Shown here piece after piece: positions 30,573-36,918 of a stretch of DNA of 36,918 bases (within the stretch, counting starts at the first letter, position 1; every line of letters begins with the position of its first letter). The stretch comes from a virus. Made by a program: the position numbers and the translations under genes. The notes beneath the pieces are model-generated. The model saw nothing but the letters and a program-made list of their open reading frames with translations. It ran no database searches and was not told the DNA's origin. The stretch lies in IMG/VR virus record IMGVR_UViG_3300008107_000335, positions 1 to 36,918 of that record. One strand, written 5' to 3'.

Positions 30573-32237
30573 TCAAGAAATAAACCAACTAAAGGCATTA
30601 GAACCACTGCCGCCAGTTGGTCCGGTTGGCCCCGTTAAACCCGTTGAGCCTGTAGGTCCGGTCGGGCCGCTCGCGCCAGCCACGCCCTGTATACCTTGGA
30701 CGCCCTGTGGTCCAGTTGGGCCCGTGTCACCAGTTGCGCCGGTAGGACCAGTAGGACCACTAGCGCCTGTTGCGCCCGTGCTTCCAGTCGGCCCGGTTGG
30801 TCCAATGTCGCCCTGTAGTCCTTGTGCGCCGGTTGGCCCTGTCGGTCCCGCTGCACCCTGTACGCCTTGGACGCCTTGGACACCTTGAACGCCTTGCGGC
30901 CCCGTTGGACCAACATCGCCCTGTAGTCCCTGCGCTCCCGTCGGTCCGGTCGGACCAGCCGCGCCCGTTGACCCTTGCGGTCCTGTCGGCCCTGTGTCGC
31001 CTTGTATTCCCTGCGGTCCTGTCGGGCCAGTTGGTCCAGCGTCGCCCTGTATGCCCTGTATGCCCTGCGTACCTTGCGAACCAGTAGGACCAGCAACGCC
31101 CTGTATGCCTTGCGGACCCGTCGGGCCGGTTGGACCGGCGACGGTTGAGGCTGCGCCGGTAGGACCAGTTGGGCCTTGCGCCCCAGTAGGGCCAACTAAT
31201 CCGATTGACTGAATAACAACGATTAGTTGTTCGTTATTAGCAAAATTAGTTGTGCCTGTACCGCCCGAAGTCACTAGCGTAACGGGAACCGAAACATAAC
31301 TGTTCGATACGACGGTCGGCGTTCCGTTCACTTCCCATTTTTGGAAGTTCGCGGAATTATTACGATCTTGGAGGACGATAACATCGCCGTCCTTCAAAAT
31401 ACCTAGAAAAATATCAATGTCTAAATTGTTTTGCTCTAGATGGCTTAAAACAATGCTCGTCGCGGAAATTTGCGTTGCGTTGTTCCAGTACAAATGCCCA
31501 TTAGTAGGAACGCCGCTTGTGACGTTAGTGTCCGCTTGATATTCGTAAAAACTGGAAGATTGCCCGTCTACACCTTGCGGACCGGTCGGGCCAGTCGGTC
31601 CCGCCACGGTAGATGCCGCACCGGTTGGACCAGTTGGCCCCGTGTCACCTGTCGCGCCAGTCGGCCCGGTGTTGCCTTGTACGCCCTGAACGCCTTGCGA
31701 TCCCTGCGGCCCTGTTGGGCCTGTATCGCCTTGCGTGCCTTGCGCCCCGGTTGGGCCGGTTGGCCCTGCGACATTTGATGCCGCGCCCGTTGGCCCAGTT
31801 GGGCCAGTATCCCCTTGTAAACCCTGCGGACCGGTTGGCCCTGCAATACCCTGTGCGCCAGTTTCGCCTTGTACGCCTTGGACGCCTTGTGGACCGGTCG
31901 GCCCCGGCACGGTCGATGCTGCGCCCTGTGCGCCGGTCGGACCCGTTGCGCCTTGCGGCCCGGTCGCGCCAACAGTGCCAGTCGGTCCAGTCGGACCCGC
32001 CACGCCTTGTGTACCTTGTGGGCCAGTCGGACCGGCTACACCCTGCACACCTTGGATGCCTTGCACGCCCTGTGAACCGGTCGGGCCGATGTTGCCCTGT
32101 GAGCCTTGGCTTCCAGTCGGACCAGTAGGGCCAGCAGCGCCCGACGGTCCCGGCGCACGAATAATGACATTCTGCGTTGTTTCGGAAACAACGACGTTGT
32201 TTAAAGTTTCGTCGACGATAACTCTGGTTTCGCTCAT
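30573..32237 (-). CDS. collagen-like fibre protein
   Basis: 554 residues from ATG 32237. An N-terminal beta region ([20 protein letters not shown]) precedes two collagen blocks of Gly-X-Y triplets, about residues 29-225 and 347-545, with GPTGPTG and GPQGVQG as main forms. Between them lies a globular domain (226-346: [20 protein letters not shown] and later [20 protein letters not shown]). The end is SNAFSWFIS. Such proteins form trimeric triple-helix rods and project from virions. Thr at the Y place may be glycosylated. It lies in the head module, so a head fibre is possible. Confidence 0.9.
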   Translation of the reverse strand: MSETRVIVDETLNNVVVSETTQNVIIRAPGPSGAAGPTGPTGSQGSQGNIGPTGSQGVQGIQGVQGVAGPTGPQGTQGVAGPTGPTGTVGATGPQGATGPTGAQGAASTVPGPTGPQGVQGVQGETGAQGIAGPTGPQGLQGDTGPTGPTGAASNVAGPTGPTGAQGTQGDTGPTGPQGSQGVQGVQGNTGPTGATGDTGPTGPTGAASTVAGPTGPTGPQGVDGQSSSFYEYQADTNVTSGVPTNGHLYWNNATQISATSIVLSHLEQNNLDIDIFLGILKDGDVIVLQDRNNSANFQKWEVNGTPTVVSNSYVSVPVTLVTSGGTGTTNFANNEQLIVVIQSIGLVGPTGAQGPTGPTGAASTVAGPTGPTGPQGIQGVAGPTGSQGTQGIQGIQGDAGPTGPTGPQGIQGDTGPTGPQGSTGAAGPTGPTGAQGLQGDVGPTGPQGVQGVQGVQGVQGAAGPTGPTGAQGLQGDIGPTGPTGSTGATGASGPTGPTGATGDTGPTGPQGVQGIQGVAGASGPTGPTGSTGLTGPTGPTGGSGSNAFSWFIS

Positions 32238-32578
32238 CGCGTCACCTCGGCGTCAACGGTAAATGATCCTTGCACTAATCGTGTCACGACTGCGCCTGTG
32301 ACCATTTCCAAGTCATAGACGTAACAACCCGCTGTGATAGCGGCTGTCTGCGTCGCTGTTGCCGTCACGGTAATAGTTCCGGCTGCGCCACCTAGTGATA
32401 TACCGCCGTTTTCGGTCGTCAGTGACAACAAAGTAGATGCCGACCCAACCGTCGCACGCACTTGCATTCGCGCCGTGTACAAAGTTAGATCAATCGGATT
32501 TGCTGTCGAATCTTCCCAAGTAAATACACGCGTAAAGGTCGCGCCCTGATCGCAAACAATGTCGTGAGTACCGGCCAT
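32234..32578 (-). CDS. small virion-type beta protein
   Basis: 114 residues from ATG 32578, overlapping the collagen gene by four bases. It reads [20 protein letters not shown] and [20 protein letters not shown], with [20 protein letters not shown] and [20 protein letters not shown]. This is a common Ig-like phage protein (baseplate or fibre-associated). It directly follows the portal and starts the decoration island. It might anchor the fibres that follow; that is inferred. Confidence 0.65.
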   Translation of the reverse strand: MAGTHDIVCDQGATFTRVFTWEDSTANPIDLTLYTARMQVRATVGSASTLLSLTTENGGISLGGAAGTITVTATATQTAAITAGCYVYDLEMVTGAVVTRLVQGSFTVDAEVTR

Positions 32579-32579
32579 A

Positions 32580-34019
32580 TTAAACCCCCGGTGCTACATT
32601 CTGCGGCGCTGTGCCACCCGGCAACGTCACGCCAACCGATGTAATTAGTTCGTCTTCGGATGCCCTTTCGCGCAACACGTCTTCAATGTCTAACCCGCGT
32701 TCGGCGAGCGCTTGCGTGCGCGTCATCAAACCGTTATTAATGGCGACAATCTGCGCTTCGGCTTCGTTGCGTGGGTCGACCCATTGCCAACCACGCGGAA
32801 CCCATTGTGTTTCGCTAAATTTAAAATACTTGTTGCCCGGTAGCGATACCGCGCCAAAGTCCAATGCATTACGCAACCAGCGCAAATACACCGGCTGGCA
32901 AAAATGTTCGATCATCCAATGCTGGACCGTGCGCCACTGGTCGCGTTCTTCGAGCAACCCTTGACGAATGGACGAATACGAAACCGATTCCAAGTCATTA
33001 GCGAGCGACGTATACGAAACGCCCAAGCCGGACGCGATACCGCGCAACATGGCCTTTTCGAATTCACGAAATGCGGTCGACGGATGTTGCGGGTTGTATT
33101 CCTTAAAGTTTACGCCCGCTGGCAGTTGCATAAACTCGCCGGGTTGCGCGTTCATGTTTAACGTGCCGTCGGCGTTCGGGCCATCGGCTTGGAATTCGTC
33201 GCCCGATTCCGAAATGAAGAAACCCATTTTAGATGCGCCGATTCTGGCGGCGACTAACTCGGCTTCCTCATAACCACCCAACATTTTTAGACGCGTCATC
33301 GCGGTTGCCGTCCACGGCGTGCCGCGTGTCTGTCCGACGCGATCCTGTCGGAATGCGTGAATCATGCGGTCAGCCGGTATGCGAATGTCGCGGACGTACT
33401 GTCCCGAAAATTGGTAGTCGTCTGGATGCCGTGCCTTTACGTAGTACGCAACCGGACGCCCGGTCGCGTCAACTTCGACGCCCATGCGGATTTGGCTTCC
33501 GTCGGGTAATACTTCGTTTTTGTCTTGGTCCACCAAGTCGGCGTCGATAAATTGCAAGCGGAAGTGAAACGGGTTTGCTTCGTCTTCCACGAACAACACG
33601 AAACATTCGCCATCGCGCACCACCGATTCAATAAATACTTTTTGCGCGTCGACCCACGACAAACGGCCATCGACCGTGCAAACGCCGGGTCGCCCCCACT
33701 GATAAAAAGCACGTTCCAAAATTTGGTTTGCCAGTTGATCCAGTGCGCCGTTCGGCTCCCGTGCGCGAACCTGTAGCGTGATGCCACGCGGTCCGACCAC
33801 GTTGGTTGCCACTAAGTCTAGGTAACGTCGTGCGTAATCGTTGTTTTGGGCAAGGTCGCGTGATCGCGCCCGCATTGCCTTTAGCGTATATCGAATGTCC
33901 GCGTCGGCGGATTTAGTGGCCGTCATCCAATCGTTAAACAATCGGCCAGTGTTGGCCGCTTCAAATGCGCGGCGTCGGGGTTTCTTTGGGGTTCGCTTGA
34001 AAAGGTCTAATAACTTCAT
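32580..34019 (-). CDS. portal protein (lambda gpB-type)
   Basis: 479 residues from ATG 34019, overlapping the connector gene by four bases. The lambda-type portal pattern is clear: RSRDLAQNNDYARRYLDLVA, NVVGPRGITLQVRARE, DGECFVLFVEDEANPFHFRL, IDADLVD, RMGVEVDATGRPVAYYVKAR, PADRMIHAFRQDRVGQTRGT and ASGLGVSYTSLANDLESVSY. The dodecameric ring is the channel through which terminase packs DNA. No separate Clp-type protease/scaffold (gpC) follows; the protease is fused to the capsid further on. Confidence 0.93.
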   Translation of the reverse strand: MKLLDLFKRTPKKPRRRAFEAANTGRLFNDWMTATKSADADIRYTLKAMRARSRDLAQNNDYARRYLDLVATNVVGPRGITLQVRAREPNGALDQLANQILERAFYQWGRPGVCTVDGRLSWVDAQKVFIESVVRDGECFVLFVEDEANPFHFRLQFIDADLVDQDKNEVLPDGSQIRMGVEVDATGRPVAYYVKARHPDDYQFSGQYVRDIRIPADRMIHAFRQDRVGQTRGTPWTATAMTRLKMLGGYEEAELVAARIGASKMGFFISESGDEFQADGPNADGTLNMNAQPGEFMQLPAGVNFKEYNPQHPSTAFREFEKAMLRGIASGLGVSYTSLANDLESVSYSSIRQGLLEERDQWRTVQHWMIEHFCQPVYLRWLRNALDFGAVSLPGNKYFKFSETQWVPRGWQWVDPRNEAEAQIVAINNGLMTRTQALAERGLDIEDVLRERASEDELITSVGVTLPGGTAPQNVAPGV

Positions 34020-34603
34020 ACGGTAAACCTCACACGAACCGTGCTATTTGATCCTAGCCCACGGGCGAGTTTCTCGGCTTGCTTTTCGCGGTTAACTTCG
34101 CCCTTCAGCCGCTCACGCTCGACAAACAAATCGGCGCGATTCCAACGCGACAAACTGCGGCCCGCAATCGAGTACGACGCGGCTGCAATGTTGGTCGGGT
34201 CCTTTAAGTACGCTTCGATGTTATCAAGCGCAATCTGCGCGAACGACCGTGGGTCCTCGCTCGACGTGGCTTTGTTCGCCTTAACTTCCGTTGTGCCGTA
34301 GCCGACTTCGACGCGTGCCGAATCCGACGTGCGCGTGATGTAGGCGACCCAATGGTATTTTCCGGGTTCGTAATTCGCCGTCGTGCTAGATGCAACTTCC
34401 ACGACGTAACTACCTGATCCCGGCGTTGCGCTAACGGCGATTCGTTCGCCGGTTACGTCACGGCGAAACACATACGACAGCGAGTATGCCGACGACGGAT
34501 AGTCGCTAATCAAGTCGGGACGTTTCCACGCCCACCTGTCCCCGGCTTGCACGGTGTCCGGTTCAATTACCGGGTAGTTGCTGGAATCAAATAAATTTGC
34601 CAT
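34016..34603 (-). CDS. gpW-like connector protein with N-terminal beta domain
   Basis: 195 residues. ATG 34603 has GGAG five bases upstream; the longer frame to 34690 lies in the terminase gene. The N-terminal 125 residues are a beta domain (VQAGDRWAWKRPDLISDYPS; YHWVAYITRTSDSARVEVGY). The C-terminal 65 (NIEAYLKDPTNIAAASYSIA; RSLSRWNRADLFVERERLKG) have the pattern of a gpW-type head-tail connector. Position between terminase and portal equals lambda gene W (68 residues), so this appears as a W-like domain fused to an Ig-like one. Confidence 0.7.
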   Translation of the reverse strand: MANLFDSSNYPVIEPDTVQAGDRWAWKRPDLISDYPSSAYSLSYVFRRDVTGERIAVSATPGSGSYVVEVASSTTANYEPGKYHWVAYITRTSDSARVEVGYGTTEVKANKATSSEDPRSFAQIALDNIEAYLKDPTNIAAASYSIAGRSLSRWNRADLFVERERLKGEVNREKQAEKLARGLGSNSTVRVRFTV

Positions 34604-34604
34604 A

Positions 34605-36542
34605 TCATCTCCACCCGTTGACCCACCCGCCACCACCACCACGCGGTCGGCTTGGGAGTCTCCGTCTAATTGGATTCGGCGATTCGACAACCGGCGTAAC
34701 TGCTACCGGCTGTTCGACGGGTTTTTCGTTTGATTTGCGATTCGGCAAAACCATTGGCCCCTGTCGACCGATGAATGCCGCATAAGCGTACACGAAACAG
34801 TCTAGCGCCTCTGTACGCGATCCAGACGTGCGCGGGCGGTAACTACGCACACGTCGACCCTGCACCATGCGGTGTACTAGCGTTTCGGCGGTTAGTTGGT
34901 CGAAGTACACTTCGTCGAGCGAATTAGCGAAATGGACGTAACCCGCACCGGGTTGCTGTATTCGCTTTAGTCGACCAAACAAAACATCTTTCGCCGTATC
35001 CACGCCGACAATAAAGACTTGTGCCGACGTGCGCCCCGCCCGCCCTGCGCGTTTCGGCCAGATTAACCGACCGAATCCGCCCGCACCCTTGATGGCCCAA
35101 ACCCTCCGGGCCTTTCGTTTGGCGGCATATCCATATACTTGTTGCGTGAAGTGACCGCCGGAGTCGATACCCGCTGCCTCAATTAAGAGCGTGCGTCCGT
35201 CGTCCGTCGTTCGTTTCTGCAACAACCAATTATCTAAATCACGCCATAGCGACTCGGAACCCGGATCGCCTCGAAGTACATGGTGTTCGATAACCCACGT
35301 TTCTTCGTCGCGTCCGTAGCCTACGACTGTGGCTTCTAATCGGTCGTCCTGCACGTCGACGCCAGCCGTCAGCATTAGCACGCCAGCCGGAATCGTGGTC
35401 GTGTCGTACTGTTCGCGTCGCGCTGCCAAGCCAACAGACTCGACTTCCTCGCCGCGTTCCTCGAATGTCTCGCCTAACGCGGTGTTGATCCACGTTTGCA
35501 AAGTTTCGGGAAATCGTTTCGCCTCGACAAAAGCAACTGCCATATCCGCCCATGTGGACCACGGCGAATACAGTTCGCTAATGTGAAACGACGCGATTCC
35601 TCGAAACTCTTTTGTGCCGCGCCATTCGCCCTCGCGCAACATCACCGCCTTGTCTGCTTCGTCGAGCGTAGCGCCACACGCCACACAAACGTAACAGGCT
35701 AGTTCCGGTTGGTTGTCCGGCCACTTCACTTGCGACCACTGCAAGCGTTGGTATTCGTCGCAGTGCGGACACGGCACGTAATAAAACCGTTGGTCGCCGG
35801 ATTCGAACCCGGCTTCAATGCGGCTAGAACCTTTAATCGTTGGCGTCGATCCAGCCAAAACTTTACGACTCCAAAAGGTTGCGGTGCGCTTGCGACCCAA
35901 ACTAATCGGGTCGCCCTCGCTGCCAGCACTTGCCGGATAACGATCCACTTCGTCGAACAGTACGATTCGGATTGGCCTACTTGCCAAACCCGAAGGACTA
36001 TTCGCACCGGCTACCGTCAAGTGACCGCCGGTAAACTTTTTGTGCAATAGCGTATTGCCGCTGTCGCGTGACTTCGGGTCGGCAATCTTGCTAGTCAATA
36101 CCGCCGTGTCGCGGATCATTGGCGCTAGTCGGTCCTTCGACCATGCTTCCGCCATTTCTAGCGTCGGCTGCACTAACAGCATTGGGGCCGGATCTTGGTG
36201 GACGTGATAGCCGATGACGTTATTTAGAATTTCCGTCCAGCCAACTTGCGCCGACTTCATTACCCAAACTTCGCGCACGCCGTTATCGGTTATGGCGTCC
36301 ATGATGCCGCGTTGATACTCGGCACGGTCGGTACGCCAAATGCCCGGTTCGGCGGAAGACTCGCTAGACAGTCTCCGGTACTGGTCCGCCCATTGGCTCA
36401 CGGTCAACGTCGGTGGCGGTTTCAACGCCTCCCGACAACGGGCCAGTATCAGACGAAAGTTCGTCGAGTATGTCGACGACTTCCTGTCGGATGATGCCGA
36501 CGATTTGACCGGGTTCGTTTCTGTTGACAAGTTGGGGTCCAA
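34605..36542 (-). CDS. terminase large subunit (lambda gpA-type)
   Basis: The gpA family core begins at PPPTLTVSQWADQYRRLSSE, then the ATPase (VWVMKSAQVGWTE, LLVQPTLEMAEAWSKDRLAP, IVLFDEVDRYP), a cysteine pair region (PCPHCDE... CVACG), and nuclease (AGVDVQDDRLEA; EAAGIDSGGHFTQQV). The C-terminus is Gly/Arg-rich. There is no ATG: the frame opens with TTG 36542 and overlaps the small subunit gene by 179 bases. Another TTG at about 36427 just follows GGGAGG. Thus 645 residues is the maximal length. gpA enzymes cut cos sites and drive packaging. Confidence 0.9.
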   Translation of the reverse strand: MDPNLSTETNPVKSSASSDRKSSTYSTNFRLILARCREALKPPPTLTVSQWADQYRRLSSESSAEPGIWRTDRAEYQRGIMDAITDNGVREVWVMKSAQVGWTEILNNVIGYHVHQDPAPMLLVQPTLEMAEAWSKDRLAPMIRDTAVLTSKIADPKSRDSGNTLLHKKFTGGHLTVAGANSPSGLASRPIRIVLFDEVDRYPASAGSEGDPISLGRKRTATFWSRKVLAGSTPTIKGSSRIEAGFESGDQRFYYVPCPHCDEYQRLQWSQVKWPDNQPELACYVCVACGATLDEADKAVMLREGEWRGTKEFRGIASFHISELYSPWSTWADMAVAFVEAKRFPETLQTWINTALGETFEERGEEVESVGLAARREQYDTTTIPAGVLMLTAGVDVQDDRLEATVVGYGRDEETWVIEHHVLRGDPGSESLWRDLDNWLLQKRTTDDGRTLLIEAAGIDSGGHFTQQVYGYAAKRKARRVWAIKGAGGFGRLIWPKRAGRAGRTSAQVFIVGVDTAKDVLFGRLKRIQQPGAGYVHFANSLDEVYFDQLTAETLVHRMVQGRRVRSYRPRTSGSRTEALDCFVYAYAAFIGRQGPMVLPNRKSNEKPVEQPVAVTPVVESPNPIRRRLPSRPRGGGGGWVNGWR

Positions 36543-36867
36543 GTTTAGTCGGTAATCCTAGCAGTTTGGATTTGACGTTAGTTAACACATCTGCCCATAA
36601 CGAAGCGACCGCTTCGACTTCGCACAACTGGCCGCGTCGCACCAAGTTTTCCGTCTCGACTTTTTCCGCTTGCGCTGCCGCGAGTCGTTCGCGCTGGTTG
36701 TCGTACTCGCCGTTGCCGTTTAGTTTGGCGACGTAGTACGCTACCAGTGCAGGGCCGGGATAACTGCCGTCCTGATTGCGTGGGCAATCAACCCAATCAC
36801 GCAACGTGCGTGGCGCAATCGACAGCAAAGCCGCCGCTTGGATTTGTGTTAACGCGTTTAAACTCAT
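36364..36867 (-). CDS. terminase small subunit (Nu1-like)
   Basis: 167 residues from ATG 36867. It begins MSLNALTQIQAAALLSIAPR followed by TLRDWVDCPRNQDGSYPGPA, the winged-helix DNA-binding form of Nu1-like proteins. A helical middle (NQRERLAAAQAEKVETENLV; RRGQLCEVEAVASLW) and IRQEVVDILDELSSD follow. The end (residues about 146-167) lies opposite the terminase large start in another frame. It would recognise the packaging site. On a circular map only 31 bases separate it from the gene before it. Confidence 0.85.
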   Translation of the reverse strand: MSLNALTQIQAAALLSIAPRTLRDWVDCPRNQDGSYPGPALVAYYVAKLNGNGEYDNQRERLAAAQAEKVETENLVRRGQLCEVEAVASLWADVLTNVKSKLLGLPTKLGPQLVNRNEPGQIVGIIRQEVVDILDELSSDTGPLSGGVETATDVDREPMGGPVPETV

Positions 36868-36898
36868 GAAGAAAATTCTGTCCGGTAGGCGGCTAGTG

Positions 36899-36918
36899 TT
36901 ACTTTATATCTAGGAATA
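36899..36918 (-). other. probable 3' end of the gene cut by the left edge
   Basis: Read on the minus strand from 36918 and joined to the last base of the frame at position 1, this gives CTA TTC CTA GAT ATA AAG TAA. It would complete the 1-688 gene (total 235 residues) directly before the small terminase gene. Confidence 0.65.

Noticed and set aside
30089-30583. Plus-strand 164-residue frame
   Set aside because: Wholly opposite the fibre-type gene, no domain, no operon context.
30994-31212. Plus-strand frame rich in Cys-Pro and Gly-Pro-Val opposite the collagen gene
   Set aside because: It is the mirror of Gly-X-Y codons on the minus strand; no ribosome site or own composition.
30600-32150. 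Regular repeats resembling a CRISPR array
   Set aside because: Repeats are coding Gly-X-Y triplets with no constant-length spacers.
31735-32262. Plus-strand 175-residue frame opposite the collagen gene
   Set aside because: Same mirror effect of the repeat; overlaps two well-supported minus-strand genes.
1-36918. Integrase, CI repressor, tRNA or attachment site
   Set aside because: No tyrosine or serine recombinase motif, no CI-type protease-HTH protein and no tRNA-like fold was seen by eye on either strand; profile searches would be needed to exclude them fully.

Overview
This window looks like the genome, or nearly all of it, of one tailed double-stranded DNA phage with a long non-contractile tail (siphovirus type). 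It carries a lambda gpA-type terminase, a lambda-type portal, an HK97-type protease-capsid fusion, a tail tube, a gpG/gpGT-style frameshifted tail chaperone, a short tape measure and a gpJ-like tail-tip protein. No bacterial chromosomal gene, tRNA, rRNA, CRISPR array or insertion sequence is visible. The host is probably a Gram-negative bacterium. The endolysin and several small genes look to me like those of betaproteobacterial (Burkholderia-like) phages, and LamG-repeat proteins of this kind are common in aquatic phages. Both points are family-level impressions, not search results.

Layout. The only divergent control region lies at about 4708-4849. Rightward from it runs the sole plus-strand operon (4850-8250): small membrane proteins, a YqaJ-type exonuclease, a RecT-type annealing protein, a small protein with an SSB-like acidic tail, and hypotheticals. 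Leftward (minus strand) run a small Cro/YdaS-like HTH gene, a replication initiator with a candidate iteron origin inside it, small early genes, a helicase-loader-like gene, a zinc-ribbon protein, DUF3310, a VRR-NUC-like nuclease and a Q-like/sigma-region-4-like protein. A further gene then runs off the left edge. Joining the right edge to the left edge completes that gene, so the window is probably a circular map cut inside it.

From the right edge, still on the minus strand, come: terminase small and large subunits; a gpW-like connector protein; portal; a large surface-decoration island (structural protein, collagen-like fibre, fibre, LamG repeat protein split by a frameshift, accessory protein, glycosyltransferase); protease-capsid fusion; an MptE-like protein, an AT-hook protein and a methyltransferase; head-tail joining protein; tail terminator; tail tube; frameshifted chaperone; tape measure; three tail-tip assembly proteins; the 1381-residue tail-tip protein; small lysis-region membrane proteins; 3TM holin; GH24 lysozyme; an HExxH peptidase-like protein; a metallophosphoesterase; and a Cys-rich protein that ends against the plus-strand operon.

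The genes are tightly packed, with many ATGA or TAATG stop/start overlaps. No gap exceeds about 145 bases; the largest are 4708-4849, 689-792 and 4431-4515. I see no integrase and no CI-like repressor, so either the phage is lytic or its lysogeny functions are unrecognised. The most interesting points are the glycan/fibre island inside the head module, the broken LamG triplet duplication, the iteron array inside the replication gene, the A-AAA-AAA frameshift site, and the circular closure of the edge gene.
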